From Phycisphaerae bacterium (GTDB lineage: Bacteria > Planctomycetota > Phycisphaerae > Phycisphaerales > SM1A02), in assembly GCA_002700845.1 (NCBI GenBank), contig PAFA01000076.1, positions 1 to 33,248 of the forward strand: a stretch of DNA of 33,248 nt, written 5' to 3'. The translations under genes were made by a program, and so were the position numbers. The notes beneath the pieces were generated by a model. It had not been told where the DNA came from and searched no databases. It saw only the letters and a program-made list of their open reading frames with translations. Positions 1 through 8,131 of the stretch are shown here, piece after piece (positions within the stretch are counted from its first letter, which is position 1; every line of letters begins with the position of its first letter).

Positions 1-5
1 AACGC

Positions 6-35
6 AAAAAAAGCGGCGGCCCAATGGGCCGCCGC
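6..35 (-). terminator. Rho-independent terminator downstream of flagellin
   Basis: Perfect inverted repeat GCGGCGGCCC-AAT-GGGCCGCCGC (13-35); on the minus strand it is followed by a run of 7 T (12-6). Lies 28 bp past the flagellin stop. Confidence 0.93.
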
Positions 36-62
36 AAGGAGGACTCTCTCATCCCTCCGGGA

Positions 63-1544
63 TTAGCCGAGAAGGCTGAGCACCGCGGTGGGTGCATTGT
101 TGGCGAGGGACAAAGCCTGGGTCGCCGCTTGGTTCATGATCTGCAGACGAGTAAGTTCTGCAGTCTCAAAGGCATAGTCCGTGTCACGGATAGCTGATTC
201 AGCAGCAGCTGTGTTTTCGAGGCTCACGCCGAGGTTCTTAATTGTGGAGCCAACGGTGTTCTTACTGAATGCACCGAGACGACCACGCTGTGCGGAGACT
301 TGCTTGATTGCCAAGTCCACAACCTCTTGAGCTGAGGTGACGCTGCCACCGTCAACACTGGCCGAGCCACCTGACTTCAAATCGTCCAAATAGCCGGCAA
401 CGCCGTTGCCCAGGAACTGGGATCCGACAGTCTTGATGCCAATGGCACTCTTACCCGAATCATTTACGGAGGGTGAGAAATTGAAGTTCGCACCACCACC
501 AGTGATCTGGAATGTGTCAGTTTGAGAAGCCGCGTTGGTGGCGGAACTGCCTGCCAAAGTCAACTCGAGATCGAGATTGCCGGTAGACACCCGAGCATTC
601 AGACCGTTTGTAACCGCCTGAACACCGTTGATCAAGGCACCAAGATCGACGCCGGTGTCGGCGGCATCGCCGACCGAAGCCACGCCCACATCAGTTGTGA
701 AGGAGCCAAAGTTAGACTGGATTTCACGACCACGAATGGACTCTTCGGAGCCATAGTTTGTGCTGGTGATCGCGATAAAGTTGGTATCTGTTGAGTCCTG
801 CTTAGCGGTGAAACCAAGTTGTTCACCGTAAGAATTCAACGCGGCAACGATGTCACTTTGACTGGTGCCTTCGGAGAAGGTGAACTGCTGAACACCTTGC
901 GAGGTGCTGATTTCAACCGTTCGGCTTTCGTTACCGGTGGTATCACCATCGTTGTCCGCATCAAAAGTTGCACCAGTTTCGAAGTAAAGTTCAGCTTGTT
1001 CGGCCGCGGTTTGAACCGAGATATTGACGTCGATGGCGCTGGAGCCAGAGAACTTCGCACTGTTGACGCTGGCATAGGTCCAGGTTTGATCATCGAAGTT
1101 GCTGTCAAACGTGTAGTCGAAGCCACCATTCAGGAGCTTCTGACCATTGAACTCTGTCGAACCGGCGATGCTGTCGATGGTGGACAGGATCGAGTCGATT
1201 TGCTGCTGGTTCGCTGCACGTTCATCCGTGGAGAGGCCAGCCTCATTGGCCGACTGACCAACCAGGGACTGAAGCTCAACCAGAAGATTGTTGATTTCTT
1301 GAAGACCGCCTTCGGCAATGTTGACCATTTGCTCTGCACGTTCGGCGTTACCGATTGCAGCGTTGATGGCAGCCTTTTCAGCTCGGAGGCTTTCCGAGGC
1401 GATGAGTCCGGCAGGATTGTCGGAACCACGGTTGATGGAGACGCCGGTAGAAAGGCGCTCGAGCGTTTGAGTCATCATTGACTGTTGCTGGCCGAGCACG
1501 CGACGGGCGAGCATTGAGGAGACGTTGGTATTGATGCTGGACAT
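63..1544 (-). CDS. fliC/hag: Flagellin
   Basis: N-terminus MSSINTNVSSMLARRVLGQQQSMMTQTLERLSTGVSINRGSDNPAGLIASESLRAE and C-terminus AESAIRDTDYAFETAELTRLQIMNQAATQALSLANNAPTAVLSLLG are canonical flagellin D0/D1. Start chosen at ATG 1544 (GGAG Shine-Dalgarno) rather than the ORF-track start at 1571. Confidence 0.97.
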   Translation of the reverse strand: MSSINTNVSSMLARRVLGQQQSMMTQTLERLSTGVSINRGSDNPAGLIASESLRAEKAAINAAIGNAERAEQMVNIAEGGLQEINNLLVELQSLVGQSANEAGLSTDERAANQQQIDSILSTIDSIAGSTEFNGQKLLNGGFDYTFDSNFDDQTWTYASVNSAKFSGSSAIDVNISVQTAAEQAELYFETGATFDADNDGDTTGNESRTVEISTSQGVQQFTFSEGTSQSDIVAALNSYGEQLGFTAKQDSTDTNFIAITSTNYGSEESIRGREIQSNFGSFTTDVGVASVGDAADTGVDLGALINGVQAVTNGLNARVSTGNLDLELTLAGSSATNAASQTDTFQITGGGANFNFSPSVNDSGKSAIGIKTVGSQFLGNGVAGYLDDLKSGGSASVDGGSVTSAQEVVDLAIKQVSAQRGRLGAFSKNTVGSTIKNLGVSLENTAAAESAIRDTDYAFETAELTRLQIMNQAATQALSLANNAPTAVLSLLG

Positions 1545-1730
1545 GATTGCTCCGAAAGAGAGTGCCCCCATTCCTTCGGGGGTCTTGAACGGACGCGGCT
1601 TCCTGCCCTCAGAATTTGACTCGGCTCCCCGGACTCCGCCGGGAATGACGCGAACACATCGCGTCGGCTGGTCGTTCTATCGGTCCAATTGGGAGGCTTC
1701 CTCAATTCTGGATCGACTTTTCCGGACTTT
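1545..1730 (-). promoter_or_regulatory. Flagellin mRNA leader with multiple GGA motifs in hairpin loops (candidate CsrA sites)
   Basis: On the minus strand: CGGAG Shine-Dalgarno (1551-1554); hairpin CCCCC-GAAGGAAT-GGGGG (1565-1582); GGC-AGGAA-GCC (around 1598-1608); CCCGG-CGGAGT-CCGGG (1628-1643). Eight GGA trinucleotides in about 186 nt. Confidence 0.65.
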
Positions 1731-1736
1731 TTGCGG

Positions 1737-1763
1737 TTATCGGACCCAAATCGCTGTTTTTCA
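1737..1763 (-). promoter_or_regulatory. Sigma-28 (FliA/SigD)-type promoter for flagellin
   Basis: Minus strand TGAA-N15-TCCGATAA against the FliA consensus TAAA-N15-GCCGATAA. The -35 overlaps the csrA stop codon (TGA, 1763-1761). Confidence 0.7.
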
Positions 1764-2024
1764 GGCCTTCCTCTTGGACACCCCCGCAGGAGCAATACGC
1801 AGCTGGGGAGACTGATCTCCAGCAAACTGAGGGATGGTGTCACTGGAGGCGGCCCGCTCATTTTCCTGCCGAATGGCGTCCCAGATTTCTTTCCGGTGCA
1901 CAGTGACGGCTTCGGGGGCTCGGATACCCAAACGGACCTTGTCCCCTCGGATGTCGACGACAGTCACTTCAATGTCGTCGCCAAGCATGATGGTTTCATC
2001 TCGATGTCTAGACAGTACGAGCAT
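1761..2024 (-). CDS. csrA: Carbon storage regulator CsrA
   Basis: MLVLSRHRDETIMLGDDIEVTVVDIRGDKVRLGIRAPEAVTVHRKEIWDAI; canonical CsrA followed by a variable tail. Confidence 0.97.
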   Translation of the reverse strand: MLVLSRHRDETIMLGDDIEVTVVDIRGDKVRLGIRAPEAVTVHRKEIWDAIRQENERAASSDTIPQFAGDQSPQLRIAPAGVSKRKA

Positions 2025-2093
2025 TCGGTTCCTTCCTGGCTCTCGTGCTGATGAGAGGTAGTGGCGGGTGGGCCACCATGAATTTCGGTTGCT

Positions 2094-2558
2094 TTACGCC
2101 GTACGAACAGCGCTGGAGGCTTCGAGCTCAACGATCACGTGACGGGTGGTCCAACGCTTCTCAGCCAGAACCAACTGCATTCCAGTTCGGGAGGCTGTCC
2201 CCACAACCAGCGGTCCCTGAAGATTCGCCGTTAACGTGTTCTGGTACCGGTTCACAATGACAAATACCTGAGCGTCCTCAATTTGGTTCGCGCCAAGCTC
2301 TTCGAGCTGCTCTCGACGGATGACCGCTTCAAAGTCCGGAACCCAATACTGAGGATCCGTCACCACAAAGGCCAAGTCTTCCTGATCGCAGGACTGGAAC
2401 CAGTAAAAGCATCCCTCTTCGTCAGGTTGCAACAACACCCAGCGGGTCGCATGGGCAAAGCCAAGCAAACCAGATGGGAACTCAAGGACTCGGTCTCCGT
2501 CCACGGTGACAGTGCCGAATCGTGTGGTCTCGATTTGAAGATTGGACATCAAATGCAT
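2094..2558 (-). CDS. fliW: Flagellar assembly factor FliW
   Basis: IETTRFGTVTVDGDRVLEFPSGLLGFAHATRWVLLQPDEEGCFYWFQSCDQEDLAFVVTDPQYWVPDF matches FliW. Start at 2558 or 2549. Adjacent to csrA. Confidence 0.93.
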   Translation of the reverse strand: MHLMSNLQIETTRFGTVTVDGDRVLEFPSGLLGFAHATRWVLLQPDEEGCFYWFQSCDQEDLAFVVTDPQYWVPDFEAVIRREQLEELGANQIEDAQVFVIVNRYQNTLTANLQGPLVVGTASRTGMQLVLAEKRWTTRHVIVELEASSAVRTA

Positions 2559-2661
2559 CCTTACGACCTCGTCCTTCCTGGACTCCCAATCAACGTGATT
2601 GGGACGTGCCTCCTGCCAACCATGTCGCGAGGTCCCTCGACACGGCACTTGGATATCGGCT

Positions 2662-4629
2662 CTATCCGAGCCAGTTAAGCAGCGTGAGTTGCTGCATTCT
2701 TGCTGTAACGGCCAACGTGGCCTGCAGCTGCTGTTCTAGGTTTGTTAACTGAAGGGCGGCATCGGTCAAATCGAGATCTCGTGCCTCGCCAAGCAAAGAT
2801 GCTTCAACGATCGACAACTCGATCTCTCGATCCTTGGCCAAAACCAGTCGCTCACCCCGAGCACCGGCCATGCCGCGAACGTTGATCAAACGATCAAGAT
2901 CGTCTTGTAAGTCAATCGCCGCCCGTTCAATGGACCATTGATCGTTACTGATTAAAGCCTCTTCAAGAGCTTTGAGATGAGTAAAAAGAGACTCCACGGC
3001 GACCTTAGAACGATCTTCACCAGAAATGACATTTCCAGATACCGGAGCCATCAAACCAAGCGCCTCGGCGGCTCGAGAACCATTTTCTGGGGTCACCGTG
3101 AAAGTGCCAGTCATCCCCCCCGAGTTGTCGGTCAGAACAATCCCATTCCCACTGCTTGCCAATTCTGCGGTGAACTCACCCGGCGCAATTGGCGGCGTCG
3201 CTCCGGCAGCGGCGTCCTGCAATTTGGCCAGCACATCACCAACTGTTTCAGCCCCTGAAAGATCAACCTCAAATGCACGACCATCCGCAAGCGTGATACT
3301 GAAATCAACATCAGCAGCAGGATCAGGCAATCCTGTTTCAGGGTCCACACTTCCAGAACGAATAGGAACGCCATCACCATCGTTAAAATCTGACAGTGAA
3401 GTGTCCAGCCCCATCGAACGCAGGCCCAAGAGACTCGCGGTATCCCCGCCATCCTCACCAATGCTCATCCATGCCCCTGAAACCTCATTGAACATGGACA
3501 TGGTGCCATCTTGATCAACATCCAGGCGAATGCCGAGATCAGCCGAATCAATGAGATTTTGCAGATCTGCGACAGTCTCGGCCCCTGAGAGATCAACCGT
3601 CATCACGCTGCCGCCATTCTCCAAACGAATGGTGCCCAACCCGCTCGACAATCCTTCAAGATCATCAATTCGAGTACGTCCTAGCAACCGTGGCTGGGTG
3701 TCACCACCAAGTGTTCGTGTATTCGCAGCAAAGTTCCCCTCAATGCCAAGACCGGCACCGGCATCTCCAGCCACCCCAGCAACAACAAGATCATCTGTCC
3801 CCATGACATCAAAGCCGAACTGACTTCCCGTGGTGGACACGGTTGAACCAGGTGCGACCGTATCGAGACCCGCCTGAAGACGATCCAAGACTTCACCAAC
3901 TGTGGCAGCACCCGTCAAGTCAACTTCAACGGTGTTCGTCCCAGCGGTGAGCTCAACCACACCACCGGTAACCCCCTGACCATCGACACCAGCCAGGTCC
4001 TCGAGATACACGCCTGCGGAGAGAGCTGGATTGAGATCAACCATGCCTTCCACTCGAGCGCTTACAGCACCGAAGGCTTCATCGCCTGACAACGTGATTG
4101 GCAAACCCAAGCCATTGTCATTGACCAGACCACCACCGGATCCGAGATAACGGACGCCACCTAAAAATGAATCAAAAGGACGCTGACCGCCATTTTGCCC
4201 CCCGAAGATATGCAAACCCTGCAGTTCGGCATTTGCTTCGGCAAACAATTGATCGATCATCGATGAAACAACAACAGCCTGAGCAGAACGAGAGTCAACA
4301 TCTGCCGAATCGTCACTTTGACCAAGGGCCAATGCTCTGGCCTCAGTTACCAAATCAGTCAATGAAGACAGGCTGGTATCCACACGACCCAATACTGCAT
4401 CGCCCCATGAAATGGCATCCAATCGCTGATCCCGCCGGGCCATCGAACTCTGCAACAACTGAATCGCACGGGTAGCTCGAGGATCATCACTGCTCCGTCG
4501 CAGGCGGGTACCGGAGGCAAAACCCAATTGCAAATCCAACATCTCACGCTGGGTTTGCGCAATCGAACCGCCCATAAGACGACTGGACAGAAGGGTGGGA
4601 ACTCGAGATGCAATTGGGTTCAAAGTCAT
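2662..4629 (-). CDS. flgL: Flagellar hook-associated protein 3 (FlgL), enlarged by internal repeats
   Basis: Flagellin-like N-terminus (TLLSSRLMGGSIAQTQREMLDLQLGFASGTRLRRSSDDPRATRAIQLLQS) and C-terminus (DDLDRLINVRGMAGARGERLVLAKDREIELSIVEASLLGEARDLDLTDAALQLTNLEQQLQATLAVTARMQQLTLLNWLG). Three internal VDLSGAETV-like repeats. Confidence 0.92.
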   Translation of the reverse strand: MTLNPIASRVPTLLSSRLMGGSIAQTQREMLDLQLGFASGTRLRRSSDDPRATRAIQLLQSSMARRDQRLDAISWGDAVLGRVDTSLSSLTDLVTEARALALGQSDDSADVDSRSAQAVVVSSMIDQLFAEANAELQGLHIFGGQNGGQRPFDSFLGGVRYLGSGGGLVNDNGLGLPITLSGDEAFGAVSARVEGMVDLNPALSAGVYLEDLAGVDGQGVTGGVVELTAGTNTVEVDLTGAATVGEVLDRLQAGLDTVAPGSTVSTTGSQFGFDVMGTDDLVVAGVAGDAGAGLGIEGNFAANTRTLGGDTQPRLLGRTRIDDLEGLSSGLGTIRLENGGSVMTVDLSGAETVADLQNLIDSADLGIRLDVDQDGTMSMFNEVSGAWMSIGEDGGDTASLLGLRSMGLDTSLSDFNDGDGVPIRSGSVDPETGLPDPAADVDFSITLADGRAFEVDLSGAETVGDVLAKLQDAAAGATPPIAPGEFTAELASSGNGIVLTDNSGGMTGTFTVTPENGSRAAEALGLMAPVSGNVISGEDRSKVAVESLFTHLKALEEALISNDQWSIERAAIDLQDDLDRLINVRGMAGARGERLVLAKDREIELSIVEASLLGEARDLDLTDAALQLTNLEQQLQATLAVTARMQQLTLLNWLG

Positions 4630-4637
4630 TGTTCACC

Positions 4638-6284
4638 TCACACCAAACGGAGCAACTCCTGCATGGTTTCATCAAGGGTTTCTAGGTATCGCGCTGCCGC
4701 TTGGTACTGGTTCTGCCAAGTGGTGAGGTTGAGCAGTTCTTCATCCATACTCACCCCCGATCTTTGCTGCATCGCCAGGTCGAGATTTTCCCGAACAATG
4801 GATGACGCCTGCAAGGCATTGCGGGCCGAAGCTGTTCGTACGGCCACATCATCAACGTGGGAGATCCAGAAATCTTGCAGTGATCTGCCACCAAGGGCCT
4901 CGTTGTCCGCATCACCCAATTGAGCGAGAAGAAGTGCCGTGCCATTGGAGCCAGCCTCAAGATCCGATCCCGCGGCAAGCAATCGAGGATCGTCCACCAA
5001 GGCCGACCGAACTTGCAAATCACCAGCTCCTCCTTCGAAATATGAATTGATACCAAGAGCAGCCAGAACCCCAGTAGGGTCATCCGAGAACTGCAAGGTT
5101 CTCCCCGTCGGAGCAGTAAGAGTCAGTCGACCCCCATCGTCGGCCGAAGCCACCACACCAAGGTCACTCGCAGCGGCGTTCACCGCATCCACAATGTCAT
5201 CAATGCTCATCGTGGCCGGATCGATCCCGATATTCCTCGTCACGCGATCGCCAGTCTCGGGATCGAGAACATGCAGCATGAAGCCACCGGCGGCCGGAGT
5301 AACCGGTAATCCAAGATCAGCAAGAGCGACCGTTCGGTCCCCGAGACTGAATCCCTGCGCGACGTCATAACCAACAGAACCCTGCCCTGATCCGTGCGCG
5401 CGGTTCACTTGAAATACCAACTGCTTGGTGAGATCCTCAAGGGCATCAATGGCCGGCTGTATTGTTTCACTGTCCTGTCGTCGCAGGGCTTCAATTTCAC
5501 CACCGGTTGGATGAAGAATCGTCCCATCGTTGGTTCGAAGCTCGATCCCCGCATCAGTCCGTTCAATTTCGAAGCCCAGACTTTGATTGCCCAGGACAAC
5601 TGGGATCGAGTTCACCTGTACGGTTACTGATCCTGCGGGCTGGGCAATGACGTCGATTTCTACCAGTTGTGCCAGTTCATCAAGCTTTAAATCTCGCTGA
5701 TCTAGCAATGCAGAATTGTCGCCATCCTGCATCTGAACAATCTCGCCGTTGAGGTTGGCGATGTCGGCAAGAAGTTGATCAATTTGCCCCGCACTTGCTG
5801 ATAAATCGGCATCTAGACTGGTTCTGGTGTTGAGGTAATCCTCGTGCATACGATTGACGCGGTCCGCTAATGCCGTACCACGGGAGACCGCTAATCCACG
5901 CAGTGCATCGTCGGAAGGGTTGTCGGAAAGATTCCCGAACGCACCAAAGAACGCCGTCAATTCGGTGCTCAGGTTGTTGTCACCCAATGCATCTTGCAAT
6001 GCTTCAACTTGCGACAAATAGGCGTACTCGGTGCCGTTGGATACTTCCATCGACAACGCGCCGCGCAATCGGGCCGCGAGAGCTGGATCCAATTCGCGAC
6101 GGATCGAAGAGATCCCAACGCCTTGTCCGGAGAAGGCCCCGTTTCTGGCACCAAGCGAAGTCAGCTCAACAGTGCGGCGCCGATACCCAATGGTTGCGGC
6201 ATTGGCCAGGTTCTGACCGGTGACTTGCATCGCACGTTGCGAAGTTAAGAGTGCGGAGCGACCAATTTGGAATCCACCTAGCAT
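4638..6284 (-). CDS. flgK: Flagellar hook-associated protein 1 (FlgK)
   Basis: MLGGFQIGRSALLTSQRAMQVTGQNLANAATIGYRRRTVELTSLGARNG at the N-terminus and LLNLTTWQNQYQAAARYLETLDETMQELLRLV at the C-terminus. Start revised to ATG 6284. Confidence 0.95.
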   Translation of the reverse strand: MLGGFQIGRSALLTSQRAMQVTGQNLANAATIGYRRRTVELTSLGARNGAFSGQGVGISSIRRELDPALAARLRGALSMEVSNGTEYAYLSQVEALQDALGDNNLSTELTAFFGAFGNLSDNPSDDALRGLAVSRGTALADRVNRMHEDYLNTRTSLDADLSASAGQIDQLLADIANLNGEIVQMQDGDNSALLDQRDLKLDELAQLVEIDVIAQPAGSVTVQVNSIPVVLGNQSLGFEIERTDAGIELRTNDGTILHPTGGEIEALRRQDSETIQPAIDALEDLTKQLVFQVNRAHGSGQGSVGYDVAQGFSLGDRTVALADLGLPVTPAAGGFMLHVLDPETGDRVTRNIGIDPATMSIDDIVDAVNAAASDLGVVASADDGGRLTLTAPTGRTLQFSDDPTGVLAALGINSYFEGGAGDLQVRSALVDDPRLLAAGSDLEAGSNGTALLLAQLGDADNEALGGRSLQDFWISHVDDVAVRTASARNALQASSIVRENLDLAMQQRSGVSMDEELLNLTTWQNQYQAAARYLETLDETMQELLRLV

Positions 6285-6286
6285 CG

Positions 6287-6760
6287 TTACGCCTCCACCC
6301 GAAGTCCCAGAGAGAAAGATGTATTTGGAATGCGACCTGAGCGGGCCCAAGGCTGCGCGCCAAGTTCCGACTCCTTCACGGTCTGTGCCGCGCCACGCAC
6401 GATTCCAGATATTCGAGTCGTCGCTTCCCGAAGCACTCCGTAGGCTTCGGCCACTCGAGCTGAAGCCAGTTGGATACCTTCACGAATGTCGTTCAATCCG
6501 TGTCGATCTTCCTCAGAAAGATCAACCAGCACATCATCAAAAGTGGCTGCCCCAAGTTCGGTTGCCAGTTCAACACGTTCTGCATCCAATTGTCGGAGTG
6601 TCTCAGCGATAACATGTTCACGTCGGCTGTCCTGCGTGACCGCTTCTATGTCACCTTGACGCAATGCCTCACGTCGCTCGGTTAAAACGGTCTCCAGTTC
6701 CGACCAGGCCTGTTGTTGCGACTCAAGGACGCTGCTCAATCGTTCCAATTTGGTGGCCAT
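6287..6760 (-). CDS. flgN: FlgN-like flagellar export chaperone
   Basis: Helical protein immediately upstream of flgK (2 bp gap); LERLSSVLESQQQAWSELETVLTERREALRQGDIEAVTQ resembles FlgN, and the position is canonical. Confidence 0.75.
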   Translation of the reverse strand: MATKLERLSSVLESQQQAWSELETVLTERREALRQGDIEAVTQDSRREHVIAETLRQLDAERVELATELGAATFDDVLVDLSEEDRHGLNDIREGIQLASARVAEAYGVLREATTRISGIVRGAAQTVKESELGAQPWARSGRIPNTSFSLGLRVEA

Positions 6761-7056
6761 CAGCTTTTGACCTCCGCCACTTGGGCTTCTCGGTTCAGCA
6801 TGCTTTGCCGAACCTGCGTTACAAGATCCAAATCCAACCGTGTCATCAATGTGTCTGCCATTTGATGGTCAAGAATTGGGCCAAATCGGCGCTCGGCTGC
6901 TCCTGGAGAAAACACTCCATGACCAGCTGTTGACTCACGTACTTCTTTTAGCAAGGGCACCAAAAAAGCCTGACCAACCAATTGTCGAGCGGCGGCATCC
7001 GCTCGTTCGTGCTTGGCGACACTCACATCTTGGGGTATGGACGGAAGCGAAATCAT
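6760..7056 (-). CDS. flgJ: Rod-binding protein (FlgJ N-terminal domain only)
   Basis: AARQLVGQAFLVPLLKEVRESTAGHGVFSPGAAERRFGPILDHQMADTLMTR resembles the rod-binding domain. No muramidase domain. Overlaps flgI by 4 bp and flgN by 1 bp. Confidence 0.82.
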   Translation of the reverse strand: MISLPSIPQDVSVAKHERADAAARQLVGQAFLVPLLKEVRESTAGHGVFSPGAAERRFGPILDHQMADTLMTRLDLDLVTQVRQSMLNREAQVAEVKS

Positions 7057-8078
7057 TGTTCGATGACCTCCCCAAACAGAGCACTGGCTTCGTCGGCTTG
7101 ACGAATGAATGCGATACGCTGACCAGCCGTTGCACCAAGATCTTCCAGCATGGCCAAAGCTTCACCAAGTGGTTGTGCGTCGGCTTCTCGACTCGGATCT
7201 GGAAGCAGCTTGATGCCATCAACACTGAAGTGGAATGGACGAACCATAACGCTTCCACTCGTAAATATAGACTGCGTCGCCTTGTCAATAACCACCCGTC
7301 GTACAGCCGGCAAATCACCGATTGGGATCAGCGTCTTTAAGACATCATTCAGTTCTGCGGCTTTCTCAGGGGGCACAACAAAGCCGCCAAAATCTTCATT
7401 CACTGGCTGCAAGACGTAATCAAACTTGGAGTTGATGTACTCAAACACCAACGGGTGCCGCCATGCTTCCCGAAGCGTCAAACGAATAGAACCGTCAGCA
7501 TCACGCATCTGTCGGAGATGCCCGATGGCGGTCCGCAAAATTGGCTTCAACAGTTGAGCCCCATCGAGGATGGAACCACGGCTCGAGATTCCCTCGGCAA
7601 GGGCGACCATTCCACTCGCTTGCATGGTTGGGTTTGCTTCGGCAAGCAACGGATCCCGCAGCAATGTTGTGAGCAAGACCCCGCCCTCAAGGTCATTTGC
7701 GTCCAAGAGCGTGCTCACCGTGAGATCAAACTCATCGCCTTCGGTTCCGCCAGAGGCTGGCACCTTGCACTGCACCATGACCAAAGCTGAGTTCCCAGTT
7801 TTCAGCAAATCAAGAGTTTGCAGGAACGGAACCTGATGGCGTTCGAGAACCCCGGCGAGTGGCCGCAAGCGATCTTCACTTTTTAAGCGATCTCCGGTGC
7901 CATCCAATCCAGTGACCAAACCGATGCCTTCAAAAACCCGTGCTTGTTGATCTCGAAATCGAAGGAGATCGACCAAGCGGACCGTTGCGGGTTCGGCAGA
8001 AATTGCGCTCGCATCTTGCGCCAAAGTCCTTCCAGAGGTGGACATCAGGGTCAAAATGGCCAGAATCAAGACTTTCAC
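7053..8078 (-). CDS. flgI: Flagellar P-ring protein FlgI
   Basis: VRLVDLLRFRDQQARVFEGIGLVTGLDGTGD and DATTLLDANDLEGGVLLTT-like FlgI blocks. GTG start at 8078 preceded by AAGGAGG; VKVLILAILTLMSTSGRTLAQ signal peptide. Confidence 0.94.
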   Translation of the reverse strand: MKVLILAILTLMSTSGRTLAQDASAISAEPATVRLVDLLRFRDQQARVFEGIGLVTGLDGTGDRLKSEDRLRPLAGVLERHQVPFLQTLDLLKTGNSALVMVQCKVPASGGTEGDEFDLTVSTLLDANDLEGGVLLTTLLRDPLLAEANPTMQASGMVALAEGISSRGSILDGAQLLKPILRTAIGHLRQMRDADGSIRLTLREAWRHPLVFEYINSKFDYVLQPVNEDFGGFVVPPEKAAELNDVLKTLIPIGDLPAVRRVVIDKATQSIFTSGSVMVRPFHFSVDGIKLLPDPSREADAQPLGEALAMLEDLGATAGQRIAFIRQADEASALFGEVIEQ

Positions 8079-8131
8079 GGGGACCTCCTTGTCCGCAGGG
8101 CCATTGGCCAAAGGGGTACTCTGCAAAGTCC

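Noticed and set aside
819-1481. 220-aa plus-strand ORF inside flagellin
   Set aside because: Antisense shadow of an unambiguous flagellin gene; no recognisable domain; biased composition from the complementary frame.
2662-4629. Internal repeats of FlgL as a CRISPR-like or mobile repeat
   Set aside because: Repeats are in frame, diverged and encode protein domains; no regular spacers.
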